A stretch of 64,000 nt of DNA, from contig CM114274.1 of NCBI GenBank assembly GCA_050084515.1, positions 39,556,001 through 39,620,000 of the forward strand. The letters are read 5' to 3'. A program made the translations under genes and the position numbers. Below are positions 24,883 to 38,693 of this stretch, in pieces (positions within the stretch are counted from its first letter, which is position 1; each line of letters begins with the position of its first letter). This DNA is from Blasia pusilla. Its lineage: Eukaryota; Marchantiophyta; Marchantiopsida; Blasiales. A model generated the notes under the pieces. That model was not told the origin of the DNA. It saw only the letters and a program-made list of their open reading frames with translations, and made no database searches.

Positions 24883-25889
24883 GTATGACCTATACCGACT
24901 ATTACCTCCACCTGGAAGATCTACACATGTAGAACAATAACTTGGTAAGGAAAAGTTTGCAGTTTTGGGCGTTGGACAACACCACAGGTTATAGCAGTGT
25001 TTCCGATGGCTGTTCCACTCTCGATTCAAATCAGCCAATAATCTCTGATAACACCTAAGCTACGAATCTCAAGCTATTGTGTGTATTGGATCGCAGTTAC
25101 TGTCACAAGGTGCATCTAGAGGTCAAGAGAACAAGTGGGGAAGAAAGACCATAGTCTCTGGTTCTCCTCCAAAAGGAGCAAAAAGGTTTTGCCCCAGTTG
25201 AGTATTTGACCAAGTTTGGATCAGTGTTTTCAAAATTCTTGTGATTGAGGACAGCGTCCCAAGAAAAAGAAGTTTCAGGGGTGGACTTGGTAAATTTCAT
25301 ACCGATTGCAATTCCAGTCCTTCCTCTGTTGTGGGTAACAACCTTTCGCAGATGGTTGCAATTCCTATGGACTGAGACCCTAACCTATCGCCTACTTGGA
25401 AGGCAACAGTTTTGAGAGAATTGAATTTACCTTCTTATCCATCTCTCTTTGGGTAAAGAGAGGTCATAAAGCCATCGCTGGCACTACTACGGTCTCTTTG
25501 GATAAAGAGTGGACATGAATCATGGAGTCGAAAGACGATGTAATCTTCTTCAATCAATTTGAAGAGTTTTAAAAGCTGTAAACTTGTTCTTTACCAGCAG
25601 TTTGACTTTTTTCTCCTGGTAGAACTGCTCTAGAACGGCTAAAGCACCATGGCTCTTGAACAGGTGAAGTAGACACTATTGCCTCCATAAAACTAACTAC
25701 CACCTCCGATGAGTACATTCATCCTCCTCGACTGTCCTGAGATCCAAGTTGGCAATTATTAGCACATTTTGCATTTGCAGATGTGAACAGCACGCGGTGC
25801 AGCAACTGAGGAACAGTTACTCTCATGACAGGATAAACAGGTTGACCTCCAGAGCAAACTAACCTTGTTGGTGATGCCTCAAATAGTTG

Positions 25890-28800
25890 TCAAAATTTGA
25901 ACACCTGGTGTGAAGAATAGCCTGCTCTTTTTAGGAGCCCCGTCAGCTGCAAAGCAACACGAAACAGTCATTTTTATATCCCGATGTTGTTCAAGAGATA
26001 CAGATCAAGAGTTCCTTTCTTTCTCACCCTCCATTACAACGCTCCCAATCTTGTGAACTTAAATGACAGACTCCGAACACACAGGAGTGTTACAGGAAAA
26101 CACAGGTACCCAGAGTGACAGGCTAAACCATTCTCTGGTTACTCTATATATACCCAGGGACTGCAGACTAACACCTACTGACAAAATCATTGTCTCTGCT
26201 TACGTACTCAAGATTTGGATCCGAGACAAATTCCCCAATCCATTTAATAAAATTCTCAAGAAAAAAATTCTACACCAGATCCGTGCTTAAGACTAAATGG
26301 AAGATTCCCGTCTTGGGAAGAACCAAGTAGAATTATTCCGGACCAATACACGGGAGTCGTATTCCCAAACAACAGAGGCATGCATTATTGCCAGTCACAC
26401 AGCTGTTTCATACCTCTTAATGGAAAAGGGGCTGAACGATTATCTCCTTAGAAATTTTTTCTATTCAAATTGATTATTCCCCTCAGAATGCAAATATTCA
26501 GAACTTTCTAGGTTTAGCTGCTAGTACTCAGGTTAGGATAATAAATAAATACCTCGCCTTGATCCTTAGGAGACACTTTTTCGCCAGATATTGCATTCAT
26601 CATACCAGGAGGTCCACAAACCTAATTAGGCAGTACAATTTCAGCACAGCTTCCATAGTCCAGGCAAGCCAACTCAAGATAAGAGGAAGTCTCCATATAC
26701 TCTACAAGAATCTCTTTATTAGAGGTAGGTCTGAAATGCTAACAAGAAAACTTCTAGTTTGTATGATAGAAATTCTCAGGAATCCCACAATTCTGAATTA
26801 CTCTTACCCAGGATCATGTCACGAAAAACACTACTCATAGAACATAGATGAGTAGTTTTGCAAATTGAGCAAGCTCACTGATTACGAATGTTCAGTATCA
26901 AGGTACGAAAAGATTAGTGCATTGGTTGCATGACGAATATATATGCAGAGTGCTTACAAGAATTAAAGAATCATCGGATGGTGCAGGAAGACCTTTGACG
27001 ATTGTGTCATAAGAGATGAATCCAACACCGCCTTGCCACTCATTTGTGGGGTTGTTAACCACATAATGTACCTACAAGATTGATGCATACTCACCTTGTC
27101 AGACTAAGCGACCTCGTTCACTAAACAGCAAATTAAAGAATTATTTATTTTTCCGTCCATAAGATTCCAATGTAAATTGACCTTGCAAGCTCCACTGAAT
27201 GAAGTCAGAGGATCGTCCAAGGCACCCTGGTCGAACACTAACCCTGTTCATAACCTAGTTTATGGTTTGGATTTTTAACTGCACGGGACTAGGTGAGTTA
27301 GAATAGACCACACAAAGGTCTAAATCAAAAACAATTATAGGTTGAAATTTAGGTTGTCTGAGCGGGACAGCATGCCAGTCAAGTGAAGCATATGAATAAT
27401 CGAGTCTGATCTTCCAACAATAAGTCCAGGACAACTCTTTGACAACACTGCAACATGGAGAGAAAATTGACATTGTGAGTGTTAGCCAAGATGAAGACAC
27501 CTTAGTTCTGGGAATCCATGACCACTTTAATCATTAAAATTGTTGTGGTCAAACGGCATAAGAACTAGCTTCGCACCAAAAGTTGAAGGGTCTACTATTT
27601 AAGTATGGAGTTAGGAAATACAAATTAGGGTACCAGGGATTAGGAGTAACGTCTGTCATGGCAGCGTATGTCTAAGGCCCCATAATCAGTCGGCTCTCAG
27701 AGATGCCTTAATTCCAATTCACAATTGTGGACAAGGCTACGAATAAGGTGGTGTTCTTGGGGTTTTGAAATATGTGCATATCAAATTGGTGATCTTGCAC
27801 CAATATATATGACTGTGCAGATTAGCAAATGTCAGTATAAATAGGAGAAGGAGACCTTAGGTTGGATACTTTCCCCGCAGTCCAGGCACCGTAAATGAAC
27901 TACCCAAGGAATGGAAAATAATACCTTGAAGTTAGGATAGTGAGCAGCCAGCTCATCAAGCTCCGCCTTTAGAAGTACATCATCAGGTGATAGATTTGCA
28001 TATATGAGAGACACCTGGATTTCAAGCATAACACAGCCTTCAATGAGCTAAAACTCAAACCCATGCAAAATCAGCCATCATTCTAGAGATCAACTACTAA
28101 CACTTATACACTACGTAATGTAAGATGCTTTGAGTACCTGAGTCAAGTCGGATTCATTTGAAAGGACCGCCTGGATAACCTGATACATAGGCGTGATCCC
28201 TGTGCCACCTGCTACCTGCCGTGCATTTGCTCACATTTGAATCACTGCTCATAAAAAGTCATAAAGCAGGGGAGAAAATCTATGAGGATATGATATTGGA
28301 CAACTCCCAAACCTTCTTACTCACCATGCCAATCTGTTTCTTCATGTTGGGTATGTATTGAATCTTTGGAATAGGCCTGCACAAAACAAATAACCAATAA
28401 AACAGTTCTCTCGCACTTGGCAGACAACGGATTTTAGAGAAACATAACAAACAGAAAAAGAAATATTCGACAAGGAATACTTGTCCCGTAATTTTACCAC
28501 CCTAAAACTTGAAAACAACTTGCTCTACGAAAGAAAGATCCATTACCCTTTAACTTCTAAAGTATCCCCAATACTGAGTTTTTCCATGTGTTTGCTCATC
28601 TTTCCTTCTGGATAAACCTACAATTAACAGGAATCAGAGAGGTAAAAGTCCTGGCACCAATGTGCAGTGCACAACTGAAGGTAAAGACACACATCACACT
28701 TATAATCCACTAGGAGATCTGTGAGCAGATTCTCATCAGCAAGATGGACCACTCAGAATTTGGTTTGGTGGAGCTAAACATACCTTCACAACTAGGTCAA

Positions 28801-31800
28801 AGTAGCCCTTGACATCAGGGCCTGTGACAGGAGTGTATCTGAAATACATGAATTTCAGATGATCAGTTGCAACTAAAACCTGCGAGCTAGAAAACTTTTC
28901 AACACAATGCACTATGAAGAAACGGAAGACTTTAGCTCATTATGAAAAAAAGAAATGGAAGTCGTTGACATTCTAGTCAAGCACTGCCAACCATGCTTGC
29001 TTGCATGAAGGGTGATGTCAAATTGAGTATCTCGCCTTTGAATGCACGTTGGTTAACTTCAATAAGTCGAATGAAACTAAAAATATTTTCTCCATGATGT
29101 GGCTCACGAACAGGATACATCTTGTGCAATGGGTTCCCGATCTAAAATGTATGCTCTTAATGAAAGATACTCTGGTGCAATAATAGGGATCTACTCAACC
29201 TGTTTCAATGACAACAATTACCAAAAACTCAAAGCCTTTGGCTCGACATCTGTTCTTTCCCTCATTTCTATTTCTCTGACATATGCCAAAGTTATTTCAG
29301 ACCCTCTTCTCTTATTCTTCTATTATATCCCTAGTATTAAATCATATCTAATATGAAACCTTCCTGGAAAAGAAGCAAAGGAAGAAGCTCCTAAACCCAA
29401 AGACGCTCTCCATAAATGCAGTCGACATTAACGAATGAAAAAAGCTACAAAGATTGTTCAGGTTTAACAGAAGCGGAATTTACGGGCGTATCACAAAGCT
29501 TGGCTGGCCATCCTTTCCTACGTTCCCAATGCGTGCCCTGCTCCACATACATGCTGAAATTAAAAAACACACACACGACATATGGTCTGACAAATATGGA
29601 CCATCTCTTACTCTGCACATCTCACACACGTGTACCATCTCTGACTTTGAACACAATGCAATCCTGTCTGCAAAAATGAAACCTTGACCCTCTGAAAACA
29701 ATGAGATTTGTTCCATTCTTGACTTCGTTTCTAGGATTCACTGGCACAAATTGATATACAAGCCATCTCTTTTTCATATCACTACAATAGTAGAAAGAAC
29801 CGTAATATAGATGTTCAACTACGATTAGTTATAGAATACAGGCAGATTAATTCTTTTCAACAAATGTGGGTCTCAGAATGTGTCAAGAAAGAAAACGGAA
29901 ATCCAGCATATTAGAGCAGAATCTTGACAAACATGCTGGTCCATGACTTTCCATCTAGAACCTGACTACATGTCGCTGACAATCCAAAAATCACATCAAC
30001 ATGAAGTTCATAAAAATAGGGGTGAATGGAGCTAAGGACCTTGTGAGCAGACAAGACGCTACATATAGCCCAGATGTAGCTTCTGAGTCATCAAATGAGA
30101 ACCTGCTTGATCAAAGAGTGCACATCCAATGGTCAATAAATTTATAACTCACATTAGAAGCATTAATAACTCCTTGGTGTGCAAGCTGCGCTGACAAGAG
30201 ATATCAACAAGCTATTCCTGTGTTTCCCACCCTGCTATAACACTTCCTGATAGAGTTGAAAGCCAAACCAGTTTCATTCTAGGTAACACATGAGCCAACC
30301 CAATTCTCCTAGGAAGGGGAAATGGAGTTGGTATCTTGCTCTTGGGACCCCCTAAAACCATATCCACAACATACTTTAGAATCTATAATACTGTCAAATA
30401 ATATTTGGTGGGTTACCTCGGTAAAATAGGGCCCTTTGCAAGCTTTGTTAAACTTTTCCATGGGATAATGAAATGCTAGCTGGAAACAAAGGATGTCTAA
30501 GAAACTTCTGATGGGATTTACAAACTTTGAAATTGAGAAACTTTACGGGATGTTGGCTTTGGAGTTCCAGTTGAGTGTAAGTTTTCCCAATCCTCCACGC
30601 AACCTTAGTCAATTCATAGCGTCTCTCCATCATTCATTTAGTGTGTCACTGACGATAGAAGTCTTCCTCAATAAATATTTAGGAACATTAATTTACAATA
30701 AGTTGAGTCGTCCAGGTAAATAGAGTTTAACTTCAGTAGAGGTTTCTGCCAGTAACTAATCAGGTATATTACAACAAACATATTATTGAAAAGGTAACTA
30801 TAATGTGCACTCCAAAGCTGTTAGTATTGTAGTGAGGAGAGACTAGTTGTCGAGAAACAGGTAAGAGCTCTCTAAGTGGACGAGACAGAGGAATGAGGAC
30901 TGGTTGCAGGCAGCATCTAGGTTCCAGGTAGCACGTGTCCGTCTGGGAGGATTAATTAACCAGTAGGATAGATTGATAAGCACATCTTAATGGCTGAACC
31001 TACCGGCTAAGCCAAAGCAGGAATTTCACAGTTGGCCAAAACAATGTGTGACAGGAAGCACATGTTGACAGGTAAATAATCTAACGTACAGGTTAGACAC
31101 GAATTTAGTTACCTAACACACGTACAAACAATTTTGGGATGCCCACACAGGTAAAGGTTCAACATCGCATGCTTCAGCATCCAGTGCAAGTTTTTCTCAC
31201 TTCTATAAGGAGCCATAAATAAGCTTCCTACGATAACCAGAATAAGTAACGAAGTATCAGTCTGATTGCCATACTTTCTTCCGTTATTTCTTTTAACTTC
31301 TATGGTATAGTTTTAAAGGCTTGCTCTTTGCAACATAAATCAAAGATCACTTTTTTGCTCTTGAAAGACAGCAAACAGAGCAGACAACACACTTCAATTA
31401 CACCTCTCCAACACTTTTTCTTTTCAGTTTCCTAGAAGATGATTTTAGTTAGATCCAAACTGGTTTTGAGTAGCAGGAGTTTTGGTTTTCCACTATCATA
31501 ACCCACTTATAAGTTGCATATAAATTTTACATGTGAGGTAGAGGAAAAATACTGAGACTCGTGTTAAAGATCAAAGTTTTTTTTTTAACACATATTAGTT
31601 GTTTGTTGAAGCTTCAATTTTCCACTAGAGGTGACTGAGTGTCAAGATGGTCATTAGATGCCACCTACAACAGTTGATGTCTAACAATACGAAGTAGCAA
31701 AAGAATAATTTAAAAAATATAATGACTAAAAGAAATGGTAGTGTTACCTGAACTTCTTTGTATTGTGGTTGAGCTGTTCACTCTGTTGCAACTTGAAGGG

Positions 31801-34800
31801 GATCCATGTATTGGCATCCAAAGCTGTTAAAAAGAAAAGATAATTTAGCTTCATTTAAGACTGACAACCTGGCAATGACTCATATTTAGGTACACATGGC
31901 CAAAGATTTACTCCATCACAAGTGAAAAAGTTGTCATGCCATAACATTGAAAATCCCAGGTCTGGTGGATTGGTAGCATGTGAGTAACAAAAACTTGATT
32001 TCTACGAAGAGAAACTCCAAATTAAAGGAGAAAATAAGTGAATGAGTTATTTTTTGTCCATGGGAACTCGAGAGGACCTTGGGACTTGTAATTACAATAA
32101 TTTCAAGACTTAGGTTGGCAGATCATACAATACCACGAATTTGACATCGGCAGATGCCTAAGGAAGCTAAATGTGTTAGATTTTCTACATCACCATCCAC
32201 ACTGCAAGAACTTTGCTGTAGAAACCCAGCTCCTTCTAGACATCAGGGCAGTACCCTAGGACAGTTCAGGCAAGTTCCTGCTAATTATCCCATGCAAGCT
32301 GCAGTGAGAAAGATAGTGAAGTCTAGTGAGATGTGTTTCCTTTCAGTGAGTGAAAATTTTCAAAATTGCAACTCTAAGTTCTGATGAGCCACCTCAAGAT
32401 TTCACCAACATTTGACAAAGGTTATACGCACGATAGGAGCCGAGAGTTACAAAACTTGCTTGTTTCATCTCCTAACATTCATGAAGGTGCAAAATCTTCT
32501 CACCATTCACACCTTCATGGGCTCTTCTGGATTTTTATCCCACCATTCCTGATGAGTGTCCCATCTGGTACACATTTTGGGATTGTGCAACTCTTCCAAA
32601 AGATCCTTCTTGGTGCTTCTTGACAAGTCATCAAGTGGCATGCCCCACTTGTGAAATACTTCCCTCCAGTCTTTATGTCAGCTGTTGGCAGCAGCAAAAG
32701 CAGCGTACCTAGAAAAGTTTGAGGCTCGTGTAGATAAGCTATTGCCATCCTTATAATTCATATCCTAGGTGCTGGAGAAAAGTGATTAATCTTTTGAAAC
32801 CATCCATCTCCATATGGACCTTCCATTAACTTTGCAAACATCTAAGCCTCTACTGCTGCTTTGCTGACGCTCAGCCACTGCTCCTTGTGAGTTTGTTGTG
32901 GCCTAACTACGATATTTTGACATTTATGAGAGTTAAGGCCCCAGACTTAAGGTGAGAGGGGTGTGGCTGGTACTACTGTAGCATTCAGGAGCTGGAATTT
33001 GTCTGGCATGTGACACATACCAGGTGTTCTGCAGTTTGATTCAAGAAGGTAAAGAGACCTCATGCATGCACTACCTTTACTACTTACTGTAATTGGATCA
33101 CCAATCGTTGTTGGAATTGAAATTCACACCTAATTAGACTTAATCTCCCATGATCTTCATTACATCAAGGTTCACCCCCGTCCCCTACTAGAAGGTGTAC
33201 ACCTTTGTAACTTTGAGTTGAGAGACACACATGATTTCCTTTACTTTTTGGACAAATGAAGGTAGAGTAGTACTTCATTGGCAATTACGCCTTTCTATTC
33301 CATGTAGGGAATTGATTAGGAAACAAGGAAGATGAAGTAGACTGGTTCATGATCTGGTTCAAGAAGTGGTGCAACGGTAAGATTGGAAACTCTTGAAATT
33401 TGTTAATATCTAGTTTAGTTATGCCCTAAAAGTAGTTAGTCAAATACTAACTTAGTTGGATACTAATTTAGTTAGCTAGAGATAACTTAGTGTTCCTCTA
33501 TCTTTTTAGGGTAACCTCGAATTAGGGCAATTCTCGAGTTCGGGCTAGCCACCATCTGATATTTAGGGTATGGATCTGTTCAAGAAGATCTAAGGGCCAG
33601 AAATGCTCACCCTCATGTATATATTGTCTCTGCTTAGAGTCAGAATGCAATTCTACAGTATGCACAAGTTTTGGTGAGGACTCCTGAGGGTCTTAGTGTG
33701 TCATGCAGCACTGGCCCTAGTGCAGAATGATCTGAGAGAAGGAAGAGGAGATTGAGACTAACTTATGTGTCTGCTAGAGCCTCACTGGAAGGCAGGTCGT
33801 TTTGTCTAGTATGCTGATGGAGATTGTTTGTGCTCAATGATGTAAGTCATGTCTGATCTCTGAGCTGGTGACATGTGAGGATCTGTGGTGCGAGTGCAAG
33901 TTGTGACTGTGTAGAATCTTTCTTAGTATCTGTAAGATAATAAGGAGAGTCACATCACAGGTAGGGCTCTGATTTGGCTAAAGAATTAGGAACTGATTTG
34001 CTGATTGTGTACAAGCTGAAATCATGGATGGATTAGCTGATGCTAGTTCTGACTTTGTACAAGGAGATACTTCTGCTGGTCAATTATTTTCACAGAAACA
34101 ATGTTTATACATCTTTTTGCCCAAGATGATACATTTATACGTCTTGTTATCCAGTAACGAAACAAAAACAGTAGCAATCTACCATTATTTGCCCTAACAG
34201 TGGTTGAAGGGAGGTAGCAAAAGATTTCCCATCGTCCCGATTTTCTGCCACTTCTTTGGAATCAACAGGAAAAACTCGGAATTGTGTGTGGAAAAAAACG
34301 GGACAAGAGAAAGAAAAGGAAAAAGAAAAATAGGATCCACTGTACTCGACAAGAACCCAGAAGAAATGAAAGAACGCAGCTAACGACAGATGACAATAAC
34401 ACATAAGGCAAGCGGACAAAACCATGGTACAGAATATGGTGTTAAAGGAGAAGAACTGCTAGTTTATATCACCAGTAGCACTGTTAACCTCATCCACAAA
34501 AAAATAACCTACGGTGAAAGTACAGCAGAAATATCAAGCGTAGTACAAAGTTGCAGATCATGGTGAACACTGAGCTAGCTGATTGCAAGAAGGCTAAGGG
34601 AACTGAAGAAACTGGAGCTGTAAGCTGCCATAATTGAGAATACCAAAGCGATGTCAGTGAACTCTACTTGAGGAATTGCATGGAAGCTCTTAGAATTTTA
34701 GGAATTTTGTGTGCGCAGCCTGAGTACATGATTACGTTCGGCACAAGATGTCCGGATCTTTACTCTATCAAACTTGATCTGGCCGATAGCGGGTCTGTGA

Positions 34801-35377
34801 AGTTTCCTTCTAGAGAATAAATGTCTAATACTGACCTGCTTTCTGTGCCTCCTCAAAGCGAACCGGCTTAGAAGAAATCTGCCAATCACAGAAAACATAC
34901 GCAGGTAACCAGTCAACACAGAGAACAAAGACGTTGATAACTCAAAAAATCAATTTGAAGCCGAATCACACCAACAAGACGGGAAGAAAGCCTTCGCACA
35001 GCCATCTCTACTAGACAATCGCAAGAGTCAACCAGTAAGAATTTGAACTAAATGCCCTGCACAAAAATTGTCTTCTGTACAAGCCAGATTCTCCAGAAAA
35101 TCTCGAAATTCAGATTAATTCAGATATAGCGTTCAATGCTTGACAATCTTACCCCAGGTGTCCAAGCTGAGTAGAATGCTGCTGCCCCAACGAATGCAGT
35201 GATAGCAGCGAAAGCAAATTCTTTCTTGTTCACTGGTGGTCCAGCTGCTGCAGATTCCGCACCATCCTTACGTTCAGCCGTGGCTGAGGTACCTACGGTA
35301 GTTAAAGGTGTAGCAGCACGAAACCTTGATCCGAGCAATTGCCCTGCCCTGACCGATCGACAACCAAAGAACGCCAT
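25890..35377 (-). CDS. CBR2-like: Mitochondrial NADH-cytochrome b5 reductase
   Basis: Transfers electrons from NADH through FAD to cytochrome b5. Exons found, in transcript order: 35377-35153, 31823-31748, 28838-28784, 28617-28547, 28376-28325, 28215-28138, 28014-27935, 27071-26958, 26621-26553 and 25946-25890. Introns are GT-AG. Exon 1 starts at an ATG, gives an Arg- and Ala-rich presequence and a membrane segment ([19 protein letters not shown]), which points to the mitochondrion. Later exons give [19 protein letters not shown], the FAD motif [29 protein letters not shown], the NADH motif [43 protein letters not shown] and the end [10 protein letters not shown] with TGA at 25890. The exon between 31748 and 28838 (start of the FAD domain) was not located, and exon 1 does not join exon 2 in phase, so a short exon is probably missing there too. 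The gene converges on the coiled-coil gene. Confidence 0.9.
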
Positions 35378-36300
35378 TCTTCCCGACCGAGAAAAAACGT
35401 AGATCTAATAACACCGGGAGACGATAGCTGATTGCTTCACAACAGATGCTCCAAAACTATAAACTAGTGATATTTCAGATCGAATCGCACACTGAAAAAA
35501 ATCGATCATGCAGCGAATTGACGTCCGTATCACACGCTCTTCTTCGTAAGAGAGACGAAAGGCGACCAAGCGATTCAAACCATAACGAACGACAAGGAAT
35601 TCGCGAAGAGCTTTCGCGATCGGAGGCCGGGAGCTGGAGTGGGGACACATGTCCATGGTTTGCATGCATGTATGCCATTGCTACCACGACTCGCATCCAA
35701 AAGCAACCCATGGCGAGCTCGCACATGTGGTTACCGCGACCAGGGTTGGTCCAGAGAGCGGAGACCCGGGAGACGGGGACGTGTGCGGGCATACCTTCTT
35801 ATATCTTTCGGTCCGTGCGTTACCACTCGCCATGATTGGACAGCTGCACAGGACGCAGTCGGGGTCGGATTTTCGAGGGTCCGGGGAGAGTTTTTTCGTG
35901 ACAACCGGTATATTTCCGGTCTTTACAAAGACCGGCAATTTTCGAAGTTTTCATCATTCTAAACAGATGCGAATACAAAGGACACCCTCCCTGAACCCTC
36001 GACCCTCGGTTTACCCTGGCCGGTAAGTGACGAACTGAATCGGAAATTCTCAAATTTTCCCGGCCATCTCAACACGTAACCCCGGACATTGCTCGGAAGT
36101 ATCTCGCCGGTCAAACGCATCATAATGTGCGCTTTCCCTGGGAAAGTTTGACATGTGTCATGTCATGAGTTGCGCCTCGCGTTAGATCCCACACGCGCAC
36201 CATAGGCAGTTTGAGTGGGAGGCCGAAACCCGGACCTGGAAACCGCTCCGCTATATAAACAGCTTTGTATAGCGGAGTTCAAAGCACCTCGGCGGAAACC
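35378..36300 (-). promoter_or_regulatory. Upstream region of the b5 reductase gene
   Basis: A CpG-rich stretch immediately upstream of the reductase start codon, with many open readings on both strands caused by composition. It probably holds the promoter and leader. It contains a perfect hairpin at 35916-35935. No TATA box could be assigned. Confidence 0.5.
35916..35935. repeat. Perfect inverted repeat upstream of the reductase gene
   Basis: Arms CCGGTCTTT (35916-35924) and AAAGACCGG (35927-35935) are fully complementary around a 2-base loop. A further ccggt copy lies just left at 35905-35909. It lies about 540 bp upstream of the start codon. A protein-binding site is possible but unproved. 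Confidence 0.7.
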
Positions 36301-36407
36301 ATGCAGCTGTGAGGGCCCCCGACTGGACTGTGTGTCTGTACCGTGGTTGTTAGTATCGGATGGAGCATGAGCCCATATCGCATGGAAATATGTAAGAAAA
36401 AAAAAGA

Positions 36408-36433
36408 AAGATGCACTTCGATAAAAACGAGTG
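36408..36433 (-). repeat. 26-bp element, inverted copy of 16259-16284
   Basis: Exact reverse complement of 16259-16284. Flanking bases do not match, so the shared part is only this block. It lies about 1 kb upstream of the reductase start codon. Confidence 0.85.
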
Positions 36434-36837
36434 ATGGAAAATATGTAAGTGGATATCGATGGGGCCATGGCGGGTGTGGGGGGCATGGAATTAGGAGGCA
36501 TGCATGTGCCTCCTAATCATGGCTCCGCTTATGGGGAGATAGATTAGCGGACTATCGAGATGGAGCTTTGGCCTCCCTTTCTCTTTCCTCGTCCTCTTGG
36601 CTTAAAAAGATGGGGAAACATTCGCAATGAGGGTCGTTGCTATCGTCAAGCGGCAAAGGTGTTAATTCCTCATCCGTTGGAAATAGGCGGTGACGGGGTC
36701 GCAAACCTTACGCCCTGTGTTTTGAATTTTGTTCAGGTTCCATGAATGTCATCTGTCGGATTGACAAAGATCCAGAACCCTAGCGTTGGGGTCAGGTCGT
36801 CACGACCTCGGCTGCATGGGAAAAGGTCCTTACAGTC
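36434..36837. other. No gene seen
   Basis: A GC-moderate stretch with a 61-residue open reading at 36560-36745 that has no recognisable motif. Confidence 0.3.
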
Positions 36838-37003
36838 GCAAGAAGATGGGGGAAATATTTTTATGTACTAGGAGAAGGGATTCTTAGAGTTGCAAGAAGA
36901 TGGGGAAATCATTCTTATGTACTAGGAGGGGGGATTCTTAGAGTTGCAAGAAGATGGGGGAAACATTCTTGTGTACTAGGAGGGGGGATATTTAGAGTTG
37001 CAA
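36838..37003. repeat. Tandem repeat, 54-bp period, three copies
   Basis: The block gcaagaagatggg recurs at 36838, 36892 and 36946, and its beginning again at 37000, always 54 bases apart. Each unit also contains tgtactaggag and ttagagttg, with few differences. Confidence 0.85.
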
Positions 37004-38078
37004 AATGAAGGAAAATTTGAGAATTTTCAAAATCAAAATCCATCGAGAGCATAAAAACATCAACGACAATTACAAAATCATGATTGTCGACAAGAAGGTC
37101 TCTAGCAATGGCATCTCCCACAGTTGGATCGTGTCAAAATAAGCCCATTGGCTTGGGCACAATGCTTACTAATAGAGATCCATTGTCCACAATAGAAGAG
37201 CACATGTGCTAAAGACAATCAATTTATCGAGTGGAGAAAATAGGTCCCCTCAGTAAGGAAAATGTCAAACCTCTCCCCTATTTCCCCATACATCTCAATA
37301 GCTACTGGGGCAAAGCGATGTCCTTTGTGAGAAAGCAAGCCAACCTTCTCCCCTATCGTCATCCCTACTATTGCTCCTTATAGCCATCTCCCATATACTA
37401 CCACATGTACCCAAATTTAATCTCATGTAGGATTTTTACCCACGACGTCAGCCACCGTCATGTCAACCTTCTAGATAGGTCCATCCGTACCAAGGAATCC
37501 CGTATGGAGTAATGCTACTATCCCTACACAAGAAAGTTAATCTCCTTAGCAATGTAGAACATGAAATCCTTCGTAAGATCTTGAGAGATTATCCTCTCAT
37601 CCCCTACTTTATAATGTGTCGAACACAAATGAACAGAATCCAAGCTTTGATGACATTTACAAAACTAAATGTTTTTACGCATGAAGTATGATGCCAAAAT
37701 GAGGGGACAAGCACTACTAAAAGTGAAACCAAAAAAATCAATCCAAGCAATTCCAAAATTGCAAACTACTTCAACATATTAGTAGCTCACTTGCAAACCA
37801 CTTGTAATTTGTGAGTCGTTTATCAGTCAAAATTCATTTTCTTACACTCGTAGACCATTCAAAGTAGCCAAAATTGCGCTCAAATTTTTGACCTCTTAAC
37901 TCTAATTTGCAAGTGCTAAACTCAAAAACTTTTAGAGTATTGCAAGTGTAGTGCAAGTTTTTAGAGAGTAACTTTTCCCTTCTAGTACTTGTAAAACAAC
38001 GGTACATTGTAACTGTGCAATTGCCAAGGACTCAAAAGATACCCACAAACATCTTTTCTAATCGGTAGTAGGGAAATC
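37004..38078. other. No gene seen
   Basis: AT-rich sequence with no open reading of note. A cactactaaaag block at 37710 resembles the end of a CACTA element but no partner was found. Confidence 0.3.
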
Positions 38079-38691
38079 TATCATGCACATACATATCGCT
38101 CTCACCAAATACACACACATACATACAAGATACCATATTGACTCATGGAATCTAAACATCGAGACGATTGAGTACCAAAATATCTCCAATAAATCAAGGT
38201 TTTCTCAACAAGGTCTCTTATAAGGTACACACACTACTTCTTTCTCTCAAGTCAAACCAAACCCACTCTCCTAATGAGAGGTTTCAGTTACTCACAAGGC
38301 AAGGAGGACCATAGCTCTTCCGCCTCATGCCAAGAGATTCAACAAAGAGAGACTAAGCTCCAAAGCTATCTCTCCTTGGATATACCCCCTTCCCTCTCCC
38401 AAGCTCTCTCCATGGTAACGTATGCTCACACGTCACCTCCTTGGCTCTTGACTTGTTGTAGGGGGTCAAAGGTCACTTCCTAAAGTGGAAAGGAAATTCT
38501 ATTCAAAATGATAGCTTACCATAAATAGTAAATTTCTCTATACAGCTCCAAATCAACCGAAACGAAGGGGAGACCTGCTCTCGGATTACCCCTAGCCTCA
38601 ATAGTTGATTCTTGACCTCTTGAGGTTATCCACCAATATCATTGAAGGCATCCTACTATTAACTTATCGATCCATTGTAAAAGACGTGATA
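38079..38691 (-). repeat. A2-B2 terminal repeat of the minus-strand copy
   Basis: Reverse complement of the A-B unit. A part is 38691-38191 and B part 38190-38079. The start reads TATCACG where other copies read TGTCACG. Confidence 0.8.
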
Positions 38692-38693
38692 AT

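Noticed and set aside
33397-33720. Possible solo copia LTR in the first intron of the reductase gene
   Set aside because: Repetitive tagttag sequence only; no second copy and no target duplication seen.
35438-36053. Several open readings over 75 residues on both strands upstream of the reductase gene
   Set aside because: They overlap each other in a CpG-rich block, lack motifs and look like composition effects.
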